Part shown: one piece after another, positions 8,864 through 17,444 of the stretch
Position numbering within the stretch: position 1 is the stretch's first letter
How the letters are laid out: every line of letters starts with the position of its first letter
Assembly (NCBI RefSeq): GCF_028331445.1
Contig: NZ_JAQMHX010000008.1
Coordinates: 186,001-250,000, forward strand
Direction of reading: 5' to 3'
DNA length: 64,000 bases
DNA from: Candidatus Phyllobacterium onerii
GTDB lineage: Bacteria; Pseudomonadota; Alphaproteobacteria; Rhizobiales; Rhizobiaceae
Program-made: the position numbers and the translations under genes
The notes under the pieces: generated by a model
Told to the model about the DNA's origin: nothing
The model's database searches: none
The model's input: only the letters and a program-made list of their open reading frames with translations

Positions 8864-8890
8864 ATTGGTACCGCCTCTAGCATGGTACCA
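8864..8890. repeat. Paired GGTACC motif before the DUF2189 gene
   Basis: ATTGGTACC (8864-8872) and ATGGTACCA (8882-8890) place two palindromic GGTACC cores 17 bp apart, 44-66 bp upstream of the start at 8933. The arrangement could be an operator pair or a folded leader. Only the repetition is seen; a role is speculative. Confidence 0.3.
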
Positions 8891-8932
8891 CTGGTGCCTT
8901 TCCCGCTCGAAACGAGATTGGGAGAATTGCTC

Positions 8933-9781
8933 ATGGCACAATTTCATGTGATCGCTGGCGCAAATGATACCAGCGCCTATCCTGAGGTGCGTAAAATCAG
9001 TGTGGCAGATGTTTTTGCTGCGCTTCGTCAGGGGCTCGACGATTTTTGGGAAAAGCCCTCGCACTATGTGTTCCTATGCCTGATTTATCCTGTCGCCGGC
9101 CTGGTATTGGCGCGCTGGTCGTCGGGAGCCAACGCGCTGCCGATCCTGTTTCCGCTGATGTCGGGTTTCGCGTTAATCGGTCCGTTTGCAGCGCTCGGTC
9201 TTTATGAGATCAGCCGCAGGCGGGAGCTCGGTCTGGATACATCATGGCAGCACGCACTTGAGGTCAGGCGATCGCCTGCCATGCCATCGATCTTCGCCGT
9301 CGGTATATTGCTCTTTGCGATCTTCATCGTATGGCTGCTCACTGCCCAGGCGCTTTACGTGAACCTGTTCGGTCCCGCAGCGCCGGAGTCTATCAGTGCC
9401 TTCCTGAACCAGGTGTTCAACACATCTGAGGGCTGGCGGATGATCATCCTCGGTAACGCGATTGGATTTGTCTTTTCCGTCGTTGTCCTTTGCACCAGCG
9501 TCATCACCTTTCCGCTTCTCCTCGATCGGGATGTGGGTGCATTGGCGGCAGTCGTAACATCGATCAAGGCCGTCCTTGCCAATCCGATACCGATGCTATT
9601 GTGGGGCTTGATAGTGGCCGCGCTGCTCTTCGTCGGCTTCTTGACGCTGTTCGTCGGCCTGGCGATCTTCATCCCGGTACTCGGCCATGCGACATGGCAT
9701 CTTTACCGCAAGGTTGTCGTACCGCTCCCGAGCGTGGAAGTTCAGAACGTGGCGAAGCCACGATCGCGCAGAAAGGCTTGA
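8933..9781 (+). CDS. DUF2189 integral membrane protein
   Basis: A 282-residue inner-membrane protein with about six hydrophobic segments (first at about 45-65, then 75-95, 125-150, 170-195, 215-240, 240-265) and a basic tail (KPRSRRKA). The N-terminal RKISVADVFAALRQGLDDFW and the central GPFAALGLYEISRRRE are typical of DUF2189, often annotated as a putative cytochrome c oxidase-associated integral membrane protein. The start at ATG 8933 follows GGGAGAA. The function is unknown; an oxidase operon follows on the opposite strand beyond a shared terminator. It is not a recognisable transporter. Confidence 0.85.
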   Translation: MAQFHVIAGANDTSAYPEVRKISVADVFAALRQGLDDFWEKPSHYVFLCLIYPVAGLVLARWSSGANALPILFPLMSGFALIGPFAALGLYEISRRRELGLDTSWQHALEVRRSPAMPSIFAVGILLFAIFIVWLLTAQALYVNLFGPAAPESISAFLNQVFNTSEGWRMIILGNAIGFVFSVVVLCTSVITFPLLLDRDVGALAAVVTSIKAVLANPIPMLLWGLIVAALLFVGFLTLFVGLAIFIPVLGHATWHLYRKVVVPLPSVEVQNVAKPRSRRKA

Positions 9782-9787
9782 ATGAAC

Positions 9788-9822
9788 AAAAAACGCGGCA
9801 CCTTTGGGTGCCGCGTTTTTTT
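9788..9822. terminator. Strong bidirectional intrinsic terminator
   Basis: The stem AACGCGGCACC / GGTGCCGCGTT (about 9791-9817) with a short loop is flanked by an A-run on the left and a T-run on the right, so it can stop transcription from both the DUF2189 gene and the converging oxidase operon. Confidence 0.9.
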
Positions 9823-9838
9823 GTGCCTATCAGAAGCT

Positions 9839-10186
9839 CTACGGCCCAGTGCCGAAGAAGGTCATCCGGCTGAGCAGTACGTAGTGGGATTCCGAAACCA
9901 TCATCGCCACGAATACCAATACAAGGAGGGGCGGCAGTATGATGGCGTAGATGAGGGCCAACCTTTCCCATGCCATGTGCATGAAGATCGCGACGATCAA
10001 TCCGGCCTTGAGGATCATGAAAAGCAGGATAAGCGACCAGCGCAGATAGCCATGAAGACCGACGTAGTCGACCAGATACGAGCATAGACTAAGAACGAAG
10101 AGCAGACCCCAAACAACGAGGTAAAGCTTGATCGGGTGCTCTTGATGTTCCGTATGAGCTGCCGGTTGCGTTGCCGGTTGTGTCAT
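9839..10186 (-). CDS. Cytochrome c oxidase subunit IV family (CyoD/CtaF-like) protein
   Basis: A 115-residue protein with three membrane helices (about 24-44, 52-74, 82-103), beginning MTQPATQ after AGGGCTCG. It matches the small prokaryotic subunit IV family, with the characteristic LILLFMILKAGLIVAIFMHM helix. It is the last gene of the oxidase operon, 10 bp after coxP. It probably stabilises subunit I/III of the heme-copper oxidase; it carries no redox ligands. The start at 10186 rather than 10282 is chosen because the upstream extension overlaps coxP and lacks family similarity. Confidence 0.82.
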   Translation of the reverse strand: MTQPATQPAAHTEHQEHPIKLYLVVWGLLFVLSLCSYLVDYVGLHGYLRWSLILLFMILKAGLIVAIFMHMAWERLALIYAIILPPLLVLVFVAMMVSESHYVLLSRMTFFGTGP

Positions 10187-10196
10187 GATTCGAGCC

Positions 10197-10919
10197 CTAC
10201 CACAAATAGAAGAAAGCGAAGATAAAAACCCAGACCAGATCGACGAAGTGCCAGTAGAGGCCAGTGATTTCGACGATTTCATAGTGGCCCTTCCGACTGG
10301 TGAAGAAGCCGCGTTTCTCCGTGTCGAAATCGCCGCGCCAGACCTTCCGGGCTATGATGATCAGGAAGATGACGCCGATTGTGACGTGCGTACCGTGAAA
10401 GCCGGTGATCATGAAAAAAGTCGAACCAAACTGTGGGGCGCCCCACGGATTTCCCCATGGACGAACTCCTTCGGAGATCAACTTGGTCCATTCGAAAGCC
10501 TGCATCCCCACAAAGGTCGCGCCAAACAATGCGGTCAGCAGCATCAATAGCGCCGTCTTGCGGCGGTCGCGCCGGTAACCGAAATTGACGGCCATAGCCA
10601 TCGTACCGCTGCTGCTGATGAGAACGAACGTCATGATGGCGATCAGAATCAGGGGAACTTCCGTTCCGCCGATATTCAACGCAAAGACTTCGCTCGGATT
10701 GGGCCAGGGAACAGTCGTCGACATGCGGGCGCTCATATAGGCCAGCAGGAAACAACCGAAGACGAACGTATCGCTGAGAAGGAATATCCACATCATGGCC
10801 TTCCCCCAGGAGACGTTCTTGAATGTTCGCTGGTCGGAAGCCCAGTCGGAAGCGAAGCCGCGCAGGCCGTCGGGCCGCGGTTGGGATACTCTGGTTTCGG
10901 TTTCCACGACGTCGGTCAT
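10197..10919 (-). CDS. coxP: Cytochrome c oxidase subunit III (CoxP-type)
   Basis: A 240-residue heme-copper oxidase subunit III with five to six membrane helices. Seen: WIFLLSDTFVFGCFLLAYM, TGFHGTHVTIGVIFLI and the C-terminal GLYWHFVDLVWVFIFAFFYLW signature of COX3. ATG 10919 has AGGA eight bases upstream, whereas the alternative GTG at 10925 sits too close to it. It follows a second COX3 homologue by 10 bp, which reproduces the coxM-N-O-P order described for the alternative oxidase of Bradyrhizobium. Subunit III binds phospholipid and guards proton entry to subunit I. Confidence 0.88.
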   Translation of the reverse strand: MTDVVETETRVSQPRPDGLRGFASDWASDQRTFKNVSWGKAMMWIFLLSDTFVFGCFLLAYMSARMSTTVPWPNPSEVFALNIGGTEVPLILIAIMTFVLISSSGTMAMAVNFGYRRDRRKTALLMLLTALFGATFVGMQAFEWTKLISEGVRPWGNPWGAPQFGSTFFMITGFHGTHVTIGVIFLIIIARKVWRGDFDTEKRGFFTSRKGHYEIVEITGLYWHFVDLVWVFIFAFFYLW

Positions 10920-10929
10920 TGTCACATCC

Positions 10930-11634
10930 TCAGGTCAACAGTTGCCGGCAGATATCGACGAAATCATTGGCCCAGCCTGCGAACAGCGCAAAAATGACCA
11001 GCCAGACGATGAGCATGAAATGCCAGTACATGGCGCACAGTTCGATGCTGAGTCGCGCCTCTTTTGGCGGTTCGCCCTGCCATACGTTGAACGTGGTTCG
11101 GCTTAGCACCAGAAGGCCACCAAGAATGTGCAGTCCGTGCATTCCCGTGATCAGATAGAAGAAGCTGTTGGCAGGATTGTCGGCGAGGACATAGCCCTCA
11201 GACACCAACTCGTGCCAGGCGAATAACTGGCCGGCCAGGAAGCCGATCGCGGTCACGAAACTTGCCAGAAGCGCGATTCTCATGGCGTTGGCATCGTTTT
11301 GCTGCGCCGAGGATTTCGCCATCTCCAGGGCAATGCTGCTCACAACGAGCGCAGCTGTATTGACCCAGAGGACGCCGGGCAGGGGAATGGCCCACCAATC
11401 CTGCAGTCCCATGCGCATGAAGTATGCACTGATGAAAAGCGTGAACAACGCGCCGACCACGGCGAGAAATACGCCGAGGCCGATTTTTACAGTCGGTATC
11501 TGTGACCGCGTAACCGGGAAAATGTCACTGGCTCGCGCGGACTCGAGCCATGGTTTGGACGTCAGACGCTGCTGTGCCATCCACCAGATGATGATCGACG
11601 CCAGTCCGGCCAGAAAGATCAGGATTGCGCTCAT
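10930..11634 (-). CDS. coxO: Cytochrome c oxidase subunit III (CoxO-type)
   Basis: A 234-residue second subunit III homologue. It has an N-terminal anchor (2-18) followed by COX3 helices, including YLITGMHGLHILGGLLVL and the terminal MYWHFMLIVWLVIFALFAG. The start ATG at 11634 overlaps the coxN stop by four bases, so the two are translationally coupled. Having two different subunit III genes in a row is characteristic of the CoxMNOP type. Which of the two sits in the mature complex is not evident from sequence. Confidence 0.86.
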   Translation of the reverse strand: MSAILIFLAGLASIIIWWMAQQRLTSKPWLESARASDIFPVTRSQIPTVKIGLGVFLAVVGALFTLFISAYFMRMGLQDWWAIPLPGVLWVNTAALVVSSIALEMAKSSAQQNDANAMRIALLASFVTAIGFLAGQLFAWHELVSEGYVLADNPANSFFYLITGMHGLHILGGLLVLSRTTFNVWQGEPPKEARLSIELCAMYWHFMLIVWLVIFALFAGWANDFVDICRQLLT

Positions 11635-13409
11635 GATGCGTGCTCTCGCGACCGGTTCTCGGGATCGGGCTCATTCTGTGGAATGAAATCCTCGGGAGCG
11701 CCTGGAACGCTGTAATCATAGGCCCAGCGATAGACGACCGGCAGTTCCTTGCCAAAATTGCCATGCGGCGGCGGTGTTGTCGGCGTCTGCCATTCGAGCG
11801 TCGTTGCCCGCCAGGGATTTCCCCCCGCGTCTTTTCCGTGTCGCAGACTCCAGGCGGCATTGAACAGGAAGAGGACCTGTGCGGCACCGACAGTCAGCGC
11901 CATCATGGTGATGAAGATATTCAAATCATGCGCCGACGGCGGGTTGACCACGGATTCGCCGAGTTCGTAGTAACGGCGCGGAGCCCCCAGCAGACCGAGA
12001 TAGTGCATCGGGAAGAAGATCAGATAGGCGCCGAGGAACGTCACCCAGAAATGAATCCGCCCCATGGTTTCATCCAGCATTCGCCCGGTGATCTTTGGAT
12101 ACCAATGGTAGATCGCGCCGAAGATCACCATGATTGGCGCAACGCCCATCACCATGTGAAAATGTGCGACGACGAACATCGTATCGGAAAGCGGAACGTC
12201 CACGACGACATTGCCGAGAAACAGGCCCGTCAAGCCGCCATTGACGAATGTCACGATGAAGCCGAGCGCGAAGAGCATGGGTATCGTCAGGTGGATATCG
12301 CCGCGCCATAGAGTGAGAACCCAGTTATAGACCTTGATGGCCGTGGGAACTGCGATAATCAAGGTCGTCGTAGCAAAGAAGAACCCGAAATTGGGATTCA
12401 TGCCGCTGACATACATGTGGTGTGCCCAGACAACGAAGCTCAACGCACCGATGATCACCATCGCCCAGACCATCATTCGGTACCCGAAGATATTCTTGCG
12501 GGCATGAACACTGATGAGGTCCGACACGATACCGAAGGCCGGCAAGGCGACGATATAGACTTCCGGATGGCCGAAGAACCAGAACAGATGCTGGAAAAGG
12601 ATCGGACTGCCGCCGCCATGTTGCAGCTGTGTTCCCATCTCGACGATTGCGGGCATGAAGAAGCTGGTGCCAAGGACGCGGTCGAACAGCATCATGACGG
12701 AGGCGACGAACAGGGCAGGGAAGGCGAGCAGCGCCATGACCGTCGCGGTGAAAATGCCCCAGATCGTCAAGGGCATGCGCATCAATGTCATACCGCGCGC
12801 GCGCCCTTGCAGGACCGTGACGACATAGTTCAACCCGCCCATGGTGAAGCCGATGATGAACAGGATCAGCGAACTCAGCATCAGGATGATGCCCCAATCC
12901 TGCCCGCCCGGCGTGCCAGACAGGATCGCTTGTGGTGGATAAAGCGTCCAGCCGGCGCCCGTCGGTCCGCCCGGTGCGAAGAAGCCCGCGACCAGAACAA
13001 GCACGGCAAGAAGGTAAATCCAATAGCTCAGCATATTTGCGTACGGGAACACCATGTCCCGTGCTCCGAGCATCAGCGGTATCAGGTAATTGCCGAAACC
13101 ACCCAGGAAGAGCGCAGTCAGGAGATAAATCACCATGATCATGCCGTGCATGGTGATGAACTGGTAGTAGCGGTCGGCATCGATGAAGGTGAAAACGCCG
13201 GGGAAAGCAAGTTGCAGCCGCATCAGCCAGGATAGGACCAGCGCAACGAGGCCGATCGAAATGGCTGTCAACGAATACTGGATGGCGATGACTTTGGCGT
13301 CCTGGCTGAAGACGTAGGTCGTCCACCAGCTATGCGGGTGATAAAGCTCCACATCTTCGACTTCCGCTGCCGGAATGGGGTCGTTGATGCTGGATGGAAT
13401 ATTGACCAT
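11631..13409 (-). CDS. coxN: Cytochrome c oxidase subunit I (CoxN-type)
   Basis: A 592-residue catalytic subunit of an aa3-type heme-copper oxidase with 12 or more helices. Seen: HGMIMVIYLL (low-spin heme ligand), FFGHPEVYIVALPAFG (CuB His and the cross-linked His-Tyr), WAHHMYVSGM (CuB His pair) and VVAHFHMVMGVAP (heme ligands). It reduces O2 to water at the inner membrane while pumping protons. It follows coxM by about 50 bp and overlaps coxO. It is likely the electron sink for cytochromes fed by XoxG, though this link is inferred from proximity only. Confidence 0.95.
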   Translation of the reverse strand: MVNIPSSINDPIPAAEVEDVELYHPHSWWTTYVFSQDAKVIAIQYSLTAISIGLVALVLSWLMRLQLAFPGVFTFIDADRYYQFITMHGMIMVIYLLTALFLGGFGNYLIPLMLGARDMVFPYANMLSYWIYLLAVLVLVAGFFAPGGPTGAGWTLYPPQAILSGTPGGQDWGIILMLSSLILFIIGFTMGGLNYVVTVLQGRARGMTLMRMPLTIWGIFTATVMALLAFPALFVASVMMLFDRVLGTSFFMPAIVEMGTQLQHGGGSPILFQHLFWFFGHPEVYIVALPAFGIVSDLISVHARKNIFGYRMMVWAMVIIGALSFVVWAHHMYVSGMNPNFGFFFATTTLIIAVPTAIKVYNWVLTLWRGDIHLTIPMLFALGFIVTFVNGGLTGLFLGNVVVDVPLSDTMFVVAHFHMVMGVAPIMVIFGAIYHWYPKITGRMLDETMGRIHFWVTFLGAYLIFFPMHYLGLLGAPRRYYELGESVVNPPSAHDLNIFITMMALTVGAAQVLFLFNAAWSLRHGKDAGGNPWRATTLEWQTPTTPPPHGNFGKELPVVYRWAYDYSVPGAPEDFIPQNEPDPENRSREHAS

Positions 13410-13458
13410 CTATTGCCCTCCCTGTGTTCGCTCTTTCTCCCGAAGAGCGGTGCCGTTT

Positions 13459-14277
13459 TCACTGTGCCGTCTGCGGTTCTCCGGATGCTGCCATCATCTG
13501 TGTGAATGTCTGCTGTTGCTGCAGCCAGGTTTGGTAGTCGGCCTCGTTGTCGACCACCACCGTTCCACGCATTTGCGGGTGCCCGACGCCACAAAGCTCG
13601 GCACAAAGGACTTCGAACGTGCCCGTTCGTGTCGGCGTAATCCAGAAATAGGTGACCATGCCAGGCACCATGTCCATTTTCGCCCGGAATTCCGGCACGT
13701 AGAAATCATGCAGGACATCGATCGAGCGAAGCACCATCTTCACAGGCTTTCCGATCGGAAGATGCAGTTCGCCGCCCTGAATGATGATGTCGTCGAGCCC
13801 TGCGCTGTCGTTCTTGTTCACGCCGAGCGGATTTTCTGCGGTGATATCACGGGTTTCCGACGTTCCTAGCTTGCCATTTGCTCCAGGCAACCGGAAGCTC
13901 CAGAGCCACTGCTGGCCCACGACTTCGACCTCGGTCGCATCGCTCGGCACATTGACGAAGTGGTTCCACACGAACAAACCGGGCGCAAGCATGGCGACAA
14001 CGCCAATGGTGGTCACCGTGGCGAGCCAGAATTCAAGCTTCCTGTTTTCCGGTTCATAGTGCGCCCGGTTTCCTGGTTTGTGGCGGAAACGCAAGACGCA
14101 ATATGCGACGAACAAGACCACCGCGACGAACACGAAACCGGTGATCCAGAAAGTAATGATGATTGTATTATCGATGTATTGCCAATTGGACGCGATCGGC
14201 GTCCACCACCAGGGACTCAAAAGATGAAACAAGACTGACGCAACTGCAACAAAAGCAAGAATAAAGACTACAGCCAT
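13459..14277 (-). CDS. coxM: Cytochrome c oxidase subunit II (CoxM-type)
   Basis: A 272-residue subunit II with two N-terminal transmembrane helices (about 2-20 and 38-62) and a periplasmic cupredoxin domain carrying the binuclear CuA site: HDFYVPEFR and then CAELCGVGH at about 225-233 with the Met ligand just after. There is no C-terminal heme-c domain, so electrons come from a separate cytochrome c. ATG 14277 follows GGAGGGGACAATAG; an upstream extension to 14340 is unnecessary. It is the first gene of the oxidase operon. Confidence 0.94.
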   Translation of the reverse strand: MAVVFILAFVAVASVLFHLLSPWWWTPIASNWQYIDNTIIITFWITGFVFVAVVLFVAYCVLRFRHKPGNRAHYEPENRKLEFWLATVTTIGVVAMLAPGLFVWNHFVNVPSDATEVEVVGQQWLWSFRLPGANGKLGTSETRDITAENPLGVNKNDSAGLDDIIIQGGELHLPIGKPVKMVLRSIDVLHDFYVPEFRAKMDMVPGMVTYFWITPTRTGTFEVLCAELCGVGHPQMRGTVVVDNEADYQTWLQQQQTFTQMMAASGEPQTAQ

Positions 14278-14438
14278 TCTATTGTCCCCTCCCTGCCGGA
14301 ATCGGCTGTGGACATGAACTCGCAATCCGTAGAACCTCACCCTAGCATTTCATAAACGAGAAATACAGGTAGTCGTCTCATCGAAAGTATCGGTGCACAG
14401 AATATCGAAAACGTCGCTGGAAATTACTATCTTTTCAT

Positions 14439-14465
14439 CGCCGCGCCGTTATCGCCGGCGCGGCG
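14439..14465. terminator. GC-rich hairpin between the oxidase operon and the DUF1428 gene
   Basis: A perfect 9-bp inverted repeat CGCCGCGCC / GGCGCGGCG with a 9-base loop lies just downstream of the leftward DUF1428 gene and upstream of coxM. It lacks a long T-run, so it may be a weak or Rho-assisted terminator. Confidence 0.5.
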
Positions 14466-14498
14466 CTGGAGTTGGAATATTGGTCCGGTAAGCGTTAC

Positions 14499-14852
14499 TT
14501 ACAGCTCCACGATAGGCGCAAATCCGCCGAAGATCATACGCTTGCCGTCGAAGGGCATGTTGGCCGCGTCGCCATTCAGGCGAGGGTCCGCCATCACCTT
14601 CGCATTGATGGCATCACGCTTTTCGCGCGATTCATAAACGATCCAGGAAAAGACGACGATCTCGTCGTCTTTTGCCTGCACAGCGCGCGGGAAGGAAGTA
14701 AGTTCACCATAGGGTACATCATCGGCGACGCACTCGACAAAGGCGAGCGCACCATGGTCTTTCCAGACCTCTCCCGCCTTGCGTGCGAGTTCCTTGTAGG
14801 CTTCAAGCTTTGCTTTAGGAACGGCAAGTAAGAAACCATCGACATAGGACAT
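14499..14852 (-). CDS. DUF1428 family protein
   Basis: A 117-residue cytoplasmic protein of the DUF1428 family (a dimeric ferredoxin-like alpha-beta barrel; biochemical role unknown). It starts MSYVDGFLLAVP, a family hallmark, and has FSWIVYESREKRDAINAKVM and the C-terminal MPFDGKRMIFGGF. A perfect AGGAGG precedes ATG 14852. It is monocistronic and flanked by a hairpin. Nothing ties it to the neighbouring pathways. Confidence 0.88.
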   Translation of the reverse strand: MSYVDGFLLAVPKAKLEAYKELARKAGEVWKDHGALAFVECVADDVPYGELTSFPRAVQAKDDEIVVFSWIVYESREKRDAINAKVMADPRLNGDAANMPFDGKRMIFGGFAPIVEL

Positions 14853-14918
14853 AAAAAACCTCCTCTTGATTGGTACTCCCAAAGGACGTTGGCGCAAGCG
14901 GCAATCCTACACGCTCTT

Positions 14919-16784
14919 TCAAACTTTATCGTCGCCGCTCCAAAGCCAGATCGTCACCGAGCCGGAGCGGCCGCGTATTTCCGTTTCGAGCGGTCCGCTC
15001 AGAACGCCAGTCTTGTACGGCTCGCTGTCCGGGCCCGCGATGTGCAGGATATCGGTCGTCAGCGCGAGTTCCGCGTGGTTCTTCTTGGCCACTTCCATGA
15101 GCCGGCTAGCGACGTTTACCGTATCTCCGGTCGCGGTGATCTGCTGGCGATCGCCGCCGCCGAGTCGGGAAGCAACCACTGTGCCGAAATGTGCACCCAG
15201 TTTGAACCCGATGCGCGATGCGGTCGATGCGGGAAGCGAGGCGAGCCATAGTTTCGTTCTGTTGGATAGCCTTATGCAGCAGAGTGTGGCATTGGCCGCG
15301 TCTTGCGGGGTTGGCTCCGGCAATCCGAAAAGGATCATCGCGCCGTCGCCCATGAAACTCGTAATTGTACCGTTGGCGGCCGCGACTTCCTCGTCGACCA
15401 GCTCGTAAAACCCGTTCAATAATTCGCGGGTGGCGTTAGGCCCAAGAACCTCGCTAAGGCCGGTAAATCCGGAAAGGTCGATGAAAACCACAGCGGCGTC
15501 CTGGCGAACGGGCTCGGCCAGAAAATCGGGGTTTCTTGCCAGCCATTTTCCAAGTCCCGGCGCTTGCACGCTTTGCAGCATCGCGCTCTGCCGAGCAAAA
15601 TGCTGCGCGCGGCGCCGATCAAGCAAAAGCTGGCTCGCTCCAAATAGAATGAGTGGGGGAACTGCAGCCGCGATAGGAATTGTGGCGCTGAGCCAGATGC
15701 CATTTGCAAACGCGACCATATTGATGACGAGCCATGCGCAGACGACGGCGACTATTGCGGCAAGGCCAATGATACTGCGCCGCCACGCGAGCAGTCCAAC
15801 GAGAATAAGCGGCAGGCCGACGGCAAAGCCTGCATCGATCAGCCGGATATGACGATCGCGGACGGTGGCATCGCCCGCTACAAGTTGAGCTATTGCGGTT
15901 GAGATGACCTCCACGCCGGGAAGCACCTGATCGAATGGTGTCGGGAAAACGTCACCGCCGCCGGTTACCGTCGTCCCCAGCACGACAATCTTGCCGGTAA
16001 TGTCCTTGGCCTCGAGCTGACCATCCAGCGCGGCAGTGGCGCTGATCGTTTTTATCGTACTCCTCGGGCCATAGAAGGTCAGAGGAAACGATTGGCCGAT
16101 ATCGGTGCGGATGTGTCGCTCACCCAGCGCGATGCCGCCGGGCTCGAATACAGGGTCGACTCCGGCGGCAAGCGCAACTGCACGCAGTGGAAAAGAGGGC
16201 TGGACCTCGTCACCCTTCTTGAACAGCATCGGGATGAAGCGCGGCGTTCCGGATTGGTCGGTTGCGACGTTCACAATGCCCACGGGCGCGATATCGGCAA
16301 ATTCCTGCTGCGGGAGCAACAAGCTGACAGCATCCGGAATGCGATCAAGCGCGTCGTCGTGCGCCGGCTCTGTCAATTGCTTGCCACTTGCGAAAACGGC
16401 CGCTCCCGCCAGAAGTGTCGTGGCTTTCCCGAGCGACGCCGCGAGCTTGCGGTCGCCATCTTCCTGGCCGCGATCCACCAGAAGCAAATCCAGCGCAATG
16501 ACTTTTGGTTTGAGCTCGGCAATTGCGTCGACGACAGCAGCGAGCGTCGAGCGGGGAACAGGATAACTCCCGACCAGCGTCACTGTCGGGTCGTCAATAG
16601 CTATGATTGTGACAGCATCCGGTGCCGGCTTTTTGCCGCGGATATTGGTGCGCAGATCGGCGAAGGTAGCTTCGACGCGTTCCAGAAACCAGGTGTTTCC
16701 CCTGATGTGCATCAGGCCGAGCCCGGCGCCCCACATGCCCGCAAGGATCAGTGCGACCATTATCTGCCGTGTACGACTGGACAT
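14919..16784 (-). CDS. CHASE2-domain class III nucleotidyl cyclase
   Basis: A 621-residue membrane protein: N-terminal helix (7-25), periplasmic CHASE2 sensor (about 28-330, with TIIAIDDPTV and ALDLLLVDRGQEDGDR), three membrane helices (about 335-400), then a cyclase catalytic domain (about 440-600). Both metal-binding Asp are present (VVFIDLSGFTG and FMGDGAMILFG), as are the transition-state Asn/Arg (GDTVNVASRLM). The usual substrate-specifying Lys three residues before the second metal motif appears to be Ser (TSFMGD), so nucleotide specificity is uncertain. It lies six bases after a fecR-domain gene, a common alphaproteobacterial pair. A cyclic-nucleotide-binding antiporter lies 12 kb away. 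Confidence 0.88.
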   Translation of the reverse strand: MSSRTRQIMVALILAGMWGAGLGLMHIRGNTWFLERVEATFADLRTNIRGKKPAPDAVTIIAIDDPTVTLVGSYPVPRSTLAAVVDAIAELKPKVIALDLLLVDRGQEDGDRKLAASLGKATTLLAGAAVFASGKQLTEPAHDDALDRIPDAVSLLLPQQEFADIAPVGIVNVATDQSGTPRFIPMLFKKGDEVQPSFPLRAVALAAGVDPVFEPGGIALGERHIRTDIGQSFPLTFYGPRSTIKTISATAALDGQLEAKDITGKIVVLGTTVTGGGDVFPTPFDQVLPGVEVISTAIAQLVAGDATVRDRHIRLIDAGFAVGLPLILVGLLAWRRSIIGLAAIVAVVCAWLVINMVAFANGIWLSATIPIAAAVPPLILFGASQLLLDRRRAQHFARQSAMLQSVQAPGLGKWLARNPDFLAEPVRQDAAVVFIDLSGFTGLSEVLGPNATRELLNGFYELVDEEVAAANGTITSFMGDGAMILFGLPEPTPQDAANATLCCIRLSNRTKLWLASLPASTASRIGFKLGAHFGTVVASRLGGGDRQQITATGDTVNVASRLMEVAKKNHAELALTTDILHIAGPDSEPYKTGVLSGPLETEIRGRSGSVTIWLWSGDDKV

Positions 16785-16790
16785 GGGTGA

Positions 16791-17321
16791 TTATTGACCG
16801 AGACGCGCCATCAATGCGTTGACACGAGGTTGGGGCCACCGCTTCACAACAAGTGCGCTGCTGCTTTCGTCCACATCAACGCCTTCACCCGGTCCGAGCA
16901 CGACAGCCGCGGGTGCGGCCTGCCGCCTGACGCTGACCGCACCCCTGACAACGAAAACTGCCGTCTTGCCCGCGCTGACATCGACAGCCCATTTCGTACC
17001 CCGGACCGCTGCGATGGCCTGCGGCGTGTCGACCACGAATCCGGATGGCGACTTCGGAGCATCGAGCAATATCGCCTTGCTCCGGGCCCGAACCGCATCG
17101 ACGATGCCGTCGCGGCTGCGGTCCAACAACGTGTACCTAGCGCCGCGTTCAGCGGTAATAGTGAGGCCGCCACGGCATTTCAATATCTGCCTTCCGGTCC
17201 CACCGACTTGCGTCAGCGCGCATCCAGAATTGGTGGATTGTGCCGAGGCAATTTCTGTGCCGAGCACAAAAACAAAGCCAATGGCCACCGCCGCGCGAAA
17301 AATTCCCGCCATTGAGTCCAT
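16791..17321 (-). CDS. FecR-domain periplasmic protein
   Basis: A 176-residue secreted protein with a signal peptide (MAGIFRAAVAIGFVFVLGTEIASA) and a FecR-like domain: VRARSKAILLDAP, then FVVDTPQAIAAVRGTKWAVDV and VRGAVSVRR. Such small FecR proteins often sit directly upstream of CHASE2 cyclases and are thought to act in the same periplasmic sensing unit. It is co-transcribed with the cyclase (6-bp gap). Two Cys (mature N-terminal part) could form a disulfide. The start is ATG 17321 or the ATG at 17312. Confidence 0.83.
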   Translation of the reverse strand: MDSMAGIFRAAVAIGFVFVLGTEIASAQSTNSGCALTQVGGTGRQILKCRGGLTITAERGARYTLLDRSRDGIVDAVRARSKAILLDAPKSPSGFVVDTPQAIAAVRGTKWAVDVSAGKTAVFVVRGAVSVRRQAAPAAVVLGPGEGVDVDESSSALVVKRWPQPRVNALMARLGQ

Positions 17322-17444
17322 GGAGATTGCCCCTGTTCACCGGCACCAGAATAGGCGCGGTTTCACTTGCAATATAGAACCTCCGGAGGGCATTTCAAAG
17401 CACTGATAAGGTTTTCTCTTCGGTATCGGCTTCACTAAAACGGG

